Position numbers and translations under genes: made by a program. Shown here in pieces: positions 11,028 to 21,200 of a DNA stretch of 64,000 bases. The stretch covers positions 30,746,733-30,810,732 of the forward strand of contig NC_054747.1 of NCBI RefSeq assembly GCF_018143015.1, given 5' to 3'. Position 1 is the stretch's first letter; every line of letters begins with the position of its first letter. Below the pieces are notes generated by a model. It was not told the origin of the DNA, searched no databases, and saw only the letters and a list, made by a program, of their open reading frames with translations. Origin of the DNA: Lytechinus variegatus (Eukaryota > Echinodermata > Echinoidea > Temnopleuroida > Toxopneustidae).

Positions 11028-13340
11028 GTGTGAGGGTGTGTGTGTGTGTGCGTATGTATCCAAGAGCAATATACAGATATGCGTATGCGATATACACTTT
11101 ATCATTTCAAAGCATGAATCCGGGCTAAATATTGACATAAAGAGTGACTCCGGCCTCGACCCATATCCTTCCTCTTCTTCCTTTAAAATATTGATCAATC
11201 ATCACTTCAGTATATTATCGAGAAATATAATCATCCAGCATCTAATTCATCGCTAGAACCACGTACCTATTTAATATACCTTCGCCGTACAAAGGGGCCA
11301 CAGGGAGCAGTCCCCCCCCCCCCCCAAAAAAAAAGGTGAAAACTAGGACTTTTACTGGAAAATTGATCGTCACAAAACTCATCAAAAGTGTGCCAGAAAT
11401 CCTTTAATTTAAATTTTAAATTGCAAAAGCGCCTCCATGACAAGTCTTTTACACCTATATGGTGTTATAAAGAGCTGCTTAGATGGGGTTAGATGGTCGC
11501 ATGTCAGACTCTTGATACCGTTTAGTTTAGGTCAAGGGTATACAAACTGATTTCCAGACATGAAGCAGATTGAAATCAAGCATATTAGCATAGCCAGTAT
11601 AAACGAATATATAACGACTTTGGTAGGCTATATCCATTACAAAATTAGGTCTATATTAGCTACACCACCTTAACACTCATAACACAAGTTTGCTTGCACC
11701 TGATCACAGATGTTATCATTCTCAGATCGTCTAACACCACCAAAATGGCCAAACCCACTTCGTCTCTTACCGTTCGGGTGTATACATCACCACTTGATAC
11801 TTACTTTGTCTAACTATATAGCTTTTAGTTCAATGTCCTGATTTTCTTTAAGTCATTAATTAGACATAATTGCAATTGGGCTATAAATGGCAAAATTATA
11901 CCAGACCAACTCGTTGTATATAGTCTGCTTTATCCTCTTTATGTCGAGTCCTTATGAGATAAACATTCAATCAATTGGGTCTATGTCTGAAAACAAGGTG
12001 CTGTATTTTGTTATATTCAAAATAAGCTCTGAATGATAGCCATTTCTACTTGAATGTGTGAATCTGAATTTGACTGTGACTTGAATATATCGATCGCAAA
12101 TATGGAGGCAGTTCGTGCTAAATTCTCTTACGGAAGTGCATGGCCCACTGAGAGTAACAAAGGGACAGGATTTTATGATACAACATTTAGGTCAAGTCGA
12201 TCTGAATTCAGAATGATTTGATTCGTCAGCAAATAAATTTGATCGTGACCTGTCTCAAGCAAAGCAATACTATATCATTCGTATCTTAAAGTTAACAAGT
12301 AAAAGCAATGGATTATATGTTTTAATTATTTCGCTGTATTCTTCATTACTGTGGAATAATCATGATGGTAGGCCTATTATATACTCACATTCTGATTATT
12401 CTTACTACACTATCACATCGGTAATCGCTGTCACTTTTTTTCTGTTTCTGAGAAAAGGCGGGAAAGTGTGTGTTCTGTGGGATACTTGATTTGTAAAATT
12501 ATTGTCGAACTTCTTTTTGTTTCCACAGCTTTATTTATTTAAAGTTAACTTATTTTTACCACAGCAAGACGGTTGTGTGGGCTTATACAGCATGGTACTT
12601 TTGTTTAATAGGCCTACACTCCCAAAAAGGTTTAACCAATATTGGGTAAAATAGGATTATGCAATTTGTTGGGTAAAAAGATACTCAATATTTTGTAAAT
12701 TTTACGCAGTGTAACCATGGAGCTAGGTGTAACGTTGAAATAGCCCAATATGGGTAAAAAAAAATACCCAACAAACAGGCATTCCCTTTTTACCAAATAT
12801 TAGGGGGAAAATTATTCAGTGTTTTTAGAGTATATAGGCTTATATATATGCCCATAAACTTGTTAAATAAGGAAAGGCATCAGGAAGTGCTTTGTATATT
12901 AATGATTATGTGCTGTTGATAAAATGTTTATCGGTTGATATCAATGTTATTTATCATGTTTATGGTTATTAATAGGCACAAGGTTGGGTTTATTTTCAAA
13001 TTAGGCCTAGACCTATATGATCCAGATAAATTAAGAGAAGGTGTGGAACAGTGGAGGGAATGCTCTTATCAGTGGTCACATTCACTTGGGGGGGTGGTGC
13101 ATTAAAGGGGCCCGCCCCCTGGTTCCGCAACCCTCGCCACGATCCCATCAATTTGTTAATAACATGATTGTGACGTAAAATCAAACAAGATCGATCTCTA
13201 CCCACCCCCCCCCCCATCTTACCTGTTGGTGGCGGTTTTCTCTGGTAAGATTTCAGTATGACCACACAGTATAGGAAGAGAGCACCCGAAAACACTATAA
13301 CAATCTTTGGGACCGTCTGTCTGCTCCGAAAGAGATCCAT
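4327..13340 (-). CDS. DUF1647-like type II membrane protein, putative Golgi glycosyltransferase, 4 exons
   Basis: Coding exons are 13340-13223, 7194-6896, 6393-6289 and 4869-4327, phases 1/0/0, all with GT/AG borders, giving 354 residues. Residues 1-9 are a short basic tail and about 10-29 a hydrophobic anchor (PKIVIVFSGALFLYCVVIL), so the rest should face the Golgi/ER lumen. A Pro-rich stem follows, then LYRQLRIVTAFSQNHY and DKDLVIYDLGI (exon 2), EVRSFPFDEYPPHV and HTYAWKVII (exon 3), and FWADSSIRF at 184-192 with ACALDRACIAP and HRFDASALSLLLY (exon 4). This order of motifs, YDLG, YAWK, WADSS, HRFD, is what I recall of metazoan DUF1647-type proteins, thought to have a nucleotide-sugar-transferase fold. 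The substrate is unknown. Sequons NRT and NIT fit lumenal exposure. Intron 1 (6 kb) is full of repeats. The fit of phases across four exons is strong evidence for the gene; the family name is less sure. Confidence 0.82.
5772..5937. repeat. Fold-back repeat with ggaacgg ends and G/C runs
   Basis: The left end caggggccgcggaacgg is mirrored by the right end cttccacggcccctg, with a G run near the left arm and a long C run near the right. It lies in intron 3 of the DUF1647-like gene. A related copy is at 52205-52372. Confidence 0.75.
5938..6235. repeat. Decayed copy of the 'cccggggggcactc' fold-back family
   Basis: Repeated phrases such as ggggctctccggaatgg, gggcctccggaac and gcggcacatag match the body of the fuller copy at 13855-14305. 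The terminal ccgggggggcactc is missing, so this is a fragment directly abutting the preceding repeat. Confidence 0.55.
6540..6850. repeat. TCA/ATC-rich simple repeat
   Basis: Degenerate cat/atc triplets run up to the 5' splice site of exon 2 of the DUF1647-like gene (6895). On the minus strand they extend the exon frame as a Met/Ile/Leu-rich tail that is intron, not protein. Confidence 0.8.
7790..8350. repeat. Fold-back repeat with ccactcgtgaatgg-type ends
   Basis: The left side carries ggccacttccattcacgag and tggataccatgcgcgacc. The right side carries ggtcacgcatggtatcc and actcgtcaatgtaagtggcc, its inverted counterpart. The interior repeats phrases on the theme 'ccctaaacacgtaattt' and 'cccttaacaagtattgg'. 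It lies in intron 1 of the DUF1647-like gene. The right-end part of another copy is at 31035-31150. Confidence 0.8.
8644..9219. repeat. Full copy of 'aaggacaagtccacc' fold-back MITE
   Basis: It starts ttaaaggtcaagtccaccc and ends ggggtggacttgtcctttaa. Both arms (about 240 bases) contain 'atttcatcaaaatcggatg', 'cagttatgtgcacat' and 'cactcactatttcttttgt' in inverted order. The non-palindromic centre carries gttcagggaggaattaatcg. TTAA stands at both outer edges. No protein is encoded. Confidence 0.88.
9288..9560. repeat. Diverged copy of the same fold-back MITE family
   Basis: The phrases ttttcatcaaaatcggaag, catttcaaagtttcgca and ccactatatttcttttgg align with the left arm of the neighbouring family, but the ends are missing. 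It sits about 70 bases from the full copy at 8644-9219. Confidence 0.6.
9625..9760. repeat. Small fold-back element
   Basis: The left arm catgggtccgaaacacaaag and the right arm ctttgtgttacaggacccatg are inverted copies. The interior contains repeated gtacgattgattg words. It lies in intron 1 of the DUF1647-like gene. Confidence 0.7.
9990..10355. repeat. Fold-back built of short 'ccatttggtccaat' units
   Basis: The first half repeats degenerate 14-18 base units such as tcgtccaattgccaa, ggtctaattgcca and ccatttcgtctt. The second half carries their complements, for example gattattggaccaaat and atggttgttagac. It thus looks like an inverted pair of degenerate tandem arrays. A larger relative is at 36545-37372. 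Confidence 0.75.
10945..11051. repeat. (TA)n then (TG)n microsatellite
   Basis: About 75 bases of alternating TA pass into a TG-rich tail. The Ile/Tyr open frames here are artefacts of the dinucleotide period. Confidence 0.95.
12612..12830. repeat. MITE-like element of 'tacccaatattgggtaaa' type
   Basis: Phrases on the theme 'aaccaatattgggtaaaat' and 'cccaatatgggtaaaaa' occur in opposite orientations, and the ends resemble cactcccaaaaa and its inverse cagtgttttt. It lies in intron 1 of the DUF1647-like gene. Confidence 0.55.
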
Positions 13341-13854
13341 GATTCCTTGACCGACCTCATCGAAATGCGAGATGAAAATGTAACCTTGGCAACGTCCTTG
13401 AGGTAATGTCGTATTCCGAGCCTTTAAGGGACGACGGTAACTTGGAAAACAGCTTGACTCAAATTCAAGTGTATCCTCCCTCCTTCATCCACTTTTCAAG
13501 CAGCAGCTATAGTCAATCATATTCCTATGGTACGAACATCAGGTGCATCAGCAGCATTATTGTCACTATCCCGAAGGATGACATCAAACCTGGATCAGAA
13601 GGGCAGATCTATAATAGGGTCTTTTAATGTATAGTGGTGCTCATTTTGCCTAATGGAAGTGACTGGTCTATTCTTAGGCCTAAAAGTCAAGAGCAGTTGC
13701 CACCGAACAGCTGATCATTGCTTCCACTAGCTATCACGATTCCCAGTCGAATACAAGCCTTGGCCCGGCCCAAAGGCGTATCTGGGATGCCTCTATAAGG
13801 GGGGCTAATATAGGTCGCGAAGTGTGATGATCAGATGTCAATCAGCGGGTGGGG

Positions 13855-14305
13855 GGGGGGTCACCATCCCGGGGGGGCACTCGACCAAAAAAGTGGTGGG
13901 GGTGTGCCGCGGGCGAGACAAAAAACGGGGGCCTTGGAGCGGGCTTATTGTAAAAAGGAGAGTCCTCGGAACGGGCTTCGGAACGACAAATGTTTGTGAA
14001 AACGGGGGTCCTTGGAACGGATCGCCACCGTGTGAGTGCGTATGCATCCCTATGGAACGGTCATGCGTGCATGATGCAGCTAGCGCGGCCTCCGCCAGGG
14101 AACTCTGCGGCCGCTTTTCACCAAAATTGCAGCTCATTCAATGCGATCGGAGCGGCGTAACGAAAAATATGCGAAGCTTTGGAGCGGATTTCTCTCTTCT
14201 TTTTTCTCGATAAGAAGAAAATGGAAAATTGAGTGTGAAAATGGGGGTCCCCTCCGCGGCACATACCCACTATGCATTATATACTGAGTGCCCCCCCCGG
14301 GTCAC
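13855..14305. repeat. Full fold-back repeat with 'cccgggggggcactc' ends
   Basis: The left end tcaccatcccgggggggcac and the right end gtgccccccccgggtcacc are inverted copies. The interior repeats 'ccttggagcgggctt', 'gtcctcggaacggg' and 'ggtccttggaacgg'. Open frames of about 100-130 codons on both strands are Gly/Arg/Pro-rich by-products of this body. Confidence 0.8.
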
Positions 14306-15419
14306 CATTGTCCCTTTGGAGCACTTCTTTATCCGATTTGTAAAGAGCCCGGCCCCGCCAAAAGATAGGGGCTTGGTTGGGCCATAGATCTCCAAAATAT
14401 TTCATGAATGATATACAAAGAAAGAAAAGTAAAGGAAAAGTACTGAGATATGAATTCATTTTCTGAAGATCATCTCAGATTCTATCATTTTTTTTTGTAT
14501 TTGAAAGGTAAAATTATTTTTGTCCCCTAGCTCGCTCAATCGCAGTTTGTTTTTCGAAATGTTGCATCATCAGTCATATCAGGCCGTGAATATATATGGG
14601 CATGATCAATTAATTGGTTTCGAAATGCTTCTTTGATCATGATTGTATACCAGTATAGAAAAAGTATATATTAAATATTATTGGAAATAGGTCATATTCT
14701 TAAAAAACTATCGCGACAAGAATGTTTGTTTAAGTAAAGTAGAAACTTTGGATAATATTCTCTCATATCAAAAGAAAAACCAATTCATTATATACGCACT
14801 TGGCTTTTTTTCAGGGAGAGTTCTAACCAAGCTTGTCAATGGGGCGCTTAATACCGTAGTTTGTTAAATGAAAATGAAGAATTTCGTGCATATAGGCCTA
14901 CACTATTGGTGAATTTGTGGATTTTTTTTTTTGGGGGGGGTAAAAAGTGCAACTTTTATTTTCACAACTTCAGGGTGCAACTACTCCCTGCCCCCTGAGC
15001 TGCGTACAACCATGAACCCATTCCTTGTTCGTTTAGAAGGCGAGATGATGAATCCGTAAAAGGGGGTGACCCCCCCCCCCCCCTCTTCCCCCCGGAATCA
15101 CTTCTCAACAAGTTCTGGGACAAATTCGCAAGTGACACGTTGATCATGTTGATAGAAACTATAAAACAGACGGTTTCCTTTATACCAGCGGCACGTCGGC
15201 CTCCGGTAGACGTGACCTTGGTATACTGCATAATAATGTTTTTAACCTTCTTATAATCGAGGCATGCTTGGGATAGACCTGCTTGGCTGAAATGGGGAAG
15301 TGAACTTTGACTTGGTAAATCTCGGTCGGCTGCAAGGCCTGCAGGGATAACTCAAATTTTCATTTGGGAATTGGGAGTTACACCACTGACACATAGAGTG
15401 GGTGTACAGCGAGGAGAAG

Positions 15420-15840
15420 TGGCGTAAGGGGGGGGGGGCTTGGGGCCTCCCTTGCCTCCCCCCTTAGAAAAATCACGACCAATCAACAAAAAAAGGAAAG
15501 AGGCAATTAAGGGTGAAATCTAACATTATTTTTTATGAATATTGATATGTCAAAATCTATCACACTTTGGATATTTGTAATATCGCTCACTAGCTATCTT
15601 GCTCGCCAATTTTATCTGGTCCCCTAAAAAATTGTGGTGAGGAGGAGGGCGGCGGAAACCAAAAATTTTAGGAGGGGACAACCCAAGAAAAAAATCTGAC
15701 AAGCAAAAAAAAAAGAAAAAAAAGAAAAATAAAAAAAAAAGGTCATCAACTACAAATTTAGGGGGGGACCGTCCCCCTCCTCAAATTTAGGGGGGACACG
15801 TCCCCCCGTCCCCCCCCCCGCTTCCGCCGCCTATGGGTTG
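15420..15840. repeat. G/C-run repeat cluster ('ggggggaccgtcccc')
   Basis: G runs at 15429 and 15761-15797 pair with C runs near 15770 and 15812. The text reads like tttaggggggacacg, then cgtccccc, and ends gcttccgccgcctat. Similar material is at 46575-46625 and 48050-48345. It is probably a decayed fold-back family. Confidence 0.5.
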
Positions 15841-17571
15841 ACGTCTCCTTGATCCCTCACCCGCTTTCATCATTCTGTTTTCTGAAATCCATCACAAATA
15901 GATTTCCCTTTAATTTAAAGAATGCAAAAATTTGTCCCTGTACTCCCATTATTCCATCGCCCCCCCCCATATTCTATATTATTTGTTTATTTATTCATTT
16001 TTTATGTATTTTGGGAGCTTATTATGATTGTTAATTCAGAGTGCGTACTATAGTTGATATAGCCAACCCCCAATATACAGCAGAAAATTTGTTGATTTTT
16101 TTTATTCAATCTACCATGAGCCCGTCGTGATAGCAAGGCTGCAATATCGAGAGATATAGGTTTGGCTGTACATAGGGCAATTAAATTCCCTATTCTGAGA
16201 AATTAAATGTGGTTTTATGTTGGAAAACAAATATCTTCATGATTCATATTTATATATCAATAAAATCAACATGAGGATCGAGGTAGCATGCTTGGACCGG
16301 AAGGGGGGCGGGGCTTAAAATATCCCGGTCCTCGATCATTTTTATCCACAGGGATCACCCCCGCCCCTTTGATTCTTCAACTTCCAAAACCACTTGAGGA
16401 AAAGAGAAGAGTAAAGGGTATAACATAATGGACCTAGCTGGACCGTAAAACTTTTATCACTTCATAGACATTGCCCAGGCCCCTGGCGCGCTTGCCCTCT
16501 CGATCGGGCCCGGCCTCTTCCCCCTTCAAAATCCCGTGATTCGATCGAATGAGCAGGCCGACTGGAAAAAGACTAGCTGTATATTTATATTTCAGAAAGT
16601 GATACGGATGACACGTTGCACAGCTGATTTTGTCTCATTTCTACTTCCAGTCACCTCCAATTTTGTCTAACAAGCCACCGAAGTCTACGGGAAAGGTATG
16701 ACATTCGTTCATTTTCCGTTTTTCCTTCATAGTAAGGCACAAATTGTCTCCAAAATGTAAATTCACATTTTGTGCGGTCCCACGCCTTCATTTTTGTGTT
16801 TGTTCCCTCTGATAGTTCTATAACTTATAATACTAATTTTATAATAGAAATCTATCTAACAAGTTAGCCATATTAAGTGCTCAAGTATTTATGGTCTAGG
16901 CCTAGTTGTAAGAGCATCAGGTCAGAGAGCTCATGTACTGTACTGTCCTGATTTTAATTGCCGACCCCACCAATTCAGATATGTTTATATGCCGGTATTT
17001 CAATTTAGAATTTCTTTCCTAAAAAAAAGGCTAAAGCCAAGGCTAAGGACACTCACACAACATGCGAGGTTAGTAATACCAACCTCACACAACGCATGTG
17101 ATTTCATAGTGGACTTTGACGTTTTCATTCATCACACGAATGTGAGGGAATGAAACACGCCAAAGTCCTTTCAATATTTCTCCACTGTCTATGACTCTTG
17201 CAATTGAACATTCGTATTTTAACTTCATTTTAAAAAGGAATTATTTATAAAACTGTTTTTATCGCTTACCTCCAAATATCAACCGTTCAATCCGTCCTTA
17301 GTTATCCTTGATACTGCGGTGGAAAGTCCGCAAACAACAATCGAAAAGCAATTTTTCCTATCGAACATTCTCGATTCAAGTCGTCAGCGCATAATAGGAA
17401 ATTGTACCAAAAATCAACAGGTTGCATCTCATGTATATACTTATTGGTAAAGTACGCCATCTTTTGACAAGATGATGATGAAAGTGGATTGAACGAGCAA
17501 GAAAATAATGCTGATCGCCTAGAATGCAGCTAGCTTGCAAAACCGTAAACAAAGGTATACCGTAAACAAAC

Positions 17572-17792
17572 GGTAGGCACTTAAGAACCAAGTTTGTAAG
17601 GACACTCGTAAAATTACGTCACTCTCGCGATGAATATTCATTAGATCGTGGTCGTGTGGTTCAATACAAACTCTCTGCATGCATGCACTCAGTGTGTATT
17701 GAACACGCATGACCACGATCTAATGAATATTCATCGCGAGAGTGACGTAATTTTACGAGTATCCTTTCAAACTTGGTTCTTAAGTGCCTACC
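17572..17792. repeat. Long near-perfect palindrome (221 bp)
   Basis: The arms of about 100 bases begin ggtaggcacttaagaacc and end ggttcttaagtgcctacc. Each arm carries cgtaaaattacgtcactctc or its complement, and tgaatattcatt. The loop is short (tctctgcatgcatgcactc). Arm identity is high, suggesting a young insertion or ongoing homogenisation. It is 440 bases upstream of the DPAGT1 start codon, and each arm contains a CRE-like ttacgtcac. Confidence 0.9.
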
Positions 17793-18232
17793 AGCTTGTG
17801 AATAATATCGCGCGCCCTCTTTAAGCAAAAATTGATATCCACGCTGAGCAGAAGGTATCTACGTTAAGATCACGAAAAATGCTCTTATTTTATTAAAAAA
17901 AACAGCAAAGAGAATTCAACAAACGATCCATACGGTTCGGTAAGTCTCGTAGCACAATTAGAATTCTTAGCTATGATGTAAAGTCATAGTTATTTTAGTA
18001 AAAAGGGTGTGAAAGATTCGTGTGCACCAGGTGCATATGAATCCCTCGCATGCGAGATGATTTGAAACCATGGGTGGGCTAAGGATAAGGCTAAGCTTTA
18101 TTAGCATTAAAGGTAGTTTATAAAAAGTTACAACATACTGGATCCACTCTTGTAACAAGCGCACTATTAAATTGAAAACAGCAAAATCATTTTTTTTTCA
18201 TAGAATTCAAATTCTTTTCATATTCTTCACAG

Positions 18233-21200
18233 ATGGAAGTGCAGCAAGCGAACCATTGGCCGCTCTACATCAATGCTGCTATGTCAGTATGTGCCTTCAT
18301 CCTCACTGTACGTCTCATCCCACGGTTCTATGATCTCTTCATCGCCGCAGACATGTACGGCAAGGATATGAGCAAGAAGGTGCCAAAAGGACAACAAGCA
18401 AAGAAAGTGTAAGAGAATGGCTATCCTTTCTGAGTTTAGAATACCTTCTAGGCCCCGTCTTTCAAAGAGTTGCGATTGATCTGATCAATAGCAACTATGG
18501 AAAGCCAGCAAACTCAACATATAAAATGCATGTTTGTTCCAAAAAAAATTCTAGTTTTGAATGTATATCCATAAATTCAATGATTTCTTGACAATTTGGT
18601 GTGTTCTCTTTTGTTTGCAAGGGATATTTTGCAAATTTCCTGTGGTAGAAATTATGACACTGATGGATTTCCAGAGTTCAGATTGATTGGATCAATCGTA
18701 ACTCTTTGTAAGACAGGGCCCAGGTGTATTATTGAGGTTTGCAGGGGACTGGCAGGTGCAATACACTGAGTGAACTCCCTACTCTTTGATTAATGGTAGT
18801 ACTAATGAATAGTGTATTGGTTTTTAATAGCATGCATAGGTTTTGACTCGGACCTATAGAACCAACATTTGCATCTTTATCATTGATCAAAGAAAAAATA
18901 TCAGGACATTAAAAGAAACTTTAATATTTCCAATTACAAATCAAGCAAATTGGGGTGATGCAAGGAAATTGGGTTGCTTTTGAAATCAATATCACAAAAA
19001 AAATACATTTAAACAACGGAAGTATGCTTAGATTTTTTTCTATTAGTACTAAAAAATTCTAATTTTAGACTTTTTATATGATTTCTGCTTGTTCCAGTAA
19101 TAATGCTCCACTACCAATAAATGACCCTTGATTTAAAACTCCTAAATTTTACTTAACTTCATAGCTTTAAAGCCATATCAATTGATGAAAAGAACTCATT
19201 GTAATAATAATGTCAAAGTGAGAATGGATTTGTATTCATAGAGAAAAAGGGGAAAGTTTCATAGATTGAGCTTGTTCGGGGATGAAGGGATTTAGCAAAA
19301 CTTTTAACAAAATAAAATACATTTCATGTTTGAATTTTAAAAGCTTAGCATTCCTTTACATTGAATTACCGATACACTGTAGGCTATATTGATAAATACA
19401 TGTAGGAACCCTGTTTTATTAGTTTCTGCCCTGTAATGTGAGCAGACAGTTCACTTAAATAATTTTTAAAAAAATGAAATTTAAGACCAGATCTGAGCCT
19501 GAATGTTTAACAGATGATAATTCATTTATTACCTTCTAGAAACAAAAGATATCATGAATGATTTTCACTGCCTAATCTATTCCAAATCTTTTTGATTATC
19601 AACTCACATCAAGACAAAGTAGTGGCAGTGTGAGGTAGGGTCAAAATTTCACTTTTTTAGACTAACAGCATTTTTCTCTCTTTTTCTTATGTCATTGCTA
19701 TAGTCCAGAAGGCCTTGGCGTCATCACTGGAGCTGTTTTTCTCATTGTCATGTTTCTCTTCATTCCTGTTCCGTTTTGGAGGATGTGGAAGGCGGATACC
19801 AGAGAAGATTTCCCTCATGACAGGGTAAGACTATCTCTTTGAGGCATTTTGGATAATAATGAGGGATGTGACAGTTAAGCTACTTAGCTGATTTCAGATT
19901 TACAGCTTATTATGAGATAAAACATATATTAATCTTTTCACAATCAATGTGGTTTTTACTTTGTGAGCTTTCGTCTACTTCTTTCTGCAGGCTTCTTCAG
20001 TCTCGCGCTGACTCGTAGATTGGGTAGCATAGGCAGCGCAGAAGTCTGTCAGTGTGAGTCTGAAGAAGACTGCAGAAACGAGTAGGCAAAAGCTCACAAG
20101 GAAAAAAACAAATTGATTGTGAAAAGATTAAAATTTGCTTTAATTGAGTTCTACCAATCAGTTGAATCTTTAACATATTATTTTCAGCCTTTTGTGTTAC
20201 TTTACCTATAAAACAAAAGTAAAGGAGCTATTGTTATTTCAGCTATTTTCATTAGCAGTTACTCACAACCCTTAAACATGTTGATGGTATTCTGCTAAAC
20301 ATTTAACATAGATGTACTGTATCAACGATGTCTTTATTAAAATTCCTAGTCATCCAGACACTTAGTATACCAGATTGGATGCAAGTGTAATTGGAGTTCA
20401 GGGATGCCACTTTTCAGACTAAAGCCCAAATTCACACTTCGATATCAACATGTTTTTTTTCATAAAAAGCACCTTTTTTTTCTTGTGGGAAAGGGGTCAT
20501 TCCAGATAATTTTCATGGATGCTTCAAAACTTACCTGTTTAATAGCTGATTCACAGTTGTGGGTCGGTCAATTGGAGATGCCCACCAGTTTTGATTATGA
20601 TTAAATGTGTCTCCACCCCCCCCCCCCATGTATAAACCATAAACAGAACACAGTACCCTTAGAAATGCATGTAGTAAGCGCCTTAGAAATGTTATGTACT
20701 ATAATATCATTCTGAATGCAGACTTGAGCCTCTGTATTTAGCTCCAAATTCCATCTCCTCTTTAGTTTCCTTTGCATTTAAATATGTGCAGTAGAGAAAC
20801 CCTCTCTTGATGACATTATTTGTTTCTCTTTCCAATGCAGTTTGTTGAATTCATAGCAGCCTTGCTGTCCATATGCTGTATGATATTCCTTGGATTCGCA
20901 GACGATGTCCTGGACCTCAGATGGCGGCATAAGCTCCAGCTGCCTACGATGGCAACGCTACCCTTGCTAATGGTCTATGTCGTCAATTATGGCTCAACAA
21001 CCATCATGGTCCCCAAACCACTGAATGCTTACATTGGAAATGACCTCAACTTAGGTAAGATAATAATAAACAGTTCTTATAGCGCATATCACATCATGAT
21101 CATAACACCTCTATTTGCTTCCAAAGGACTTGGATATTGTGGAAGGGCCGTGGCGTGGAAGCGCCGTGGTGTAGCGGTTCTGACTCGCCTTGTAATCAGA

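Larger units (their letters stand above)
13341..18232. other. Divergent intergenic region between the DUF1647-like gene and DPAGT1
   Basis: I find no supported coding exon here. The promoters of both flanking genes should lie in it, but no core element is clear. A possible non-coding first exon of DPAGT1 would be expected, because its ATG follows a good splice acceptor directly; one donor-like site, gggaaag/gtatgac, is at 16690-16702, but this is a guess. Repeats inside are listed separately. Confidence 0.5.

Noticed and set aside
10834-11198. Ile/Tyr-rich minus frames
   Set aside because: Produced by the (TA)n microsatellite.
13824-14213. 129-codon plus frame, Gly/Arg-rich, and its 99-codon antisense partner
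   Set aside because: Both lie wholly inside a fold-back repeat with G/C runs and have no splice context.
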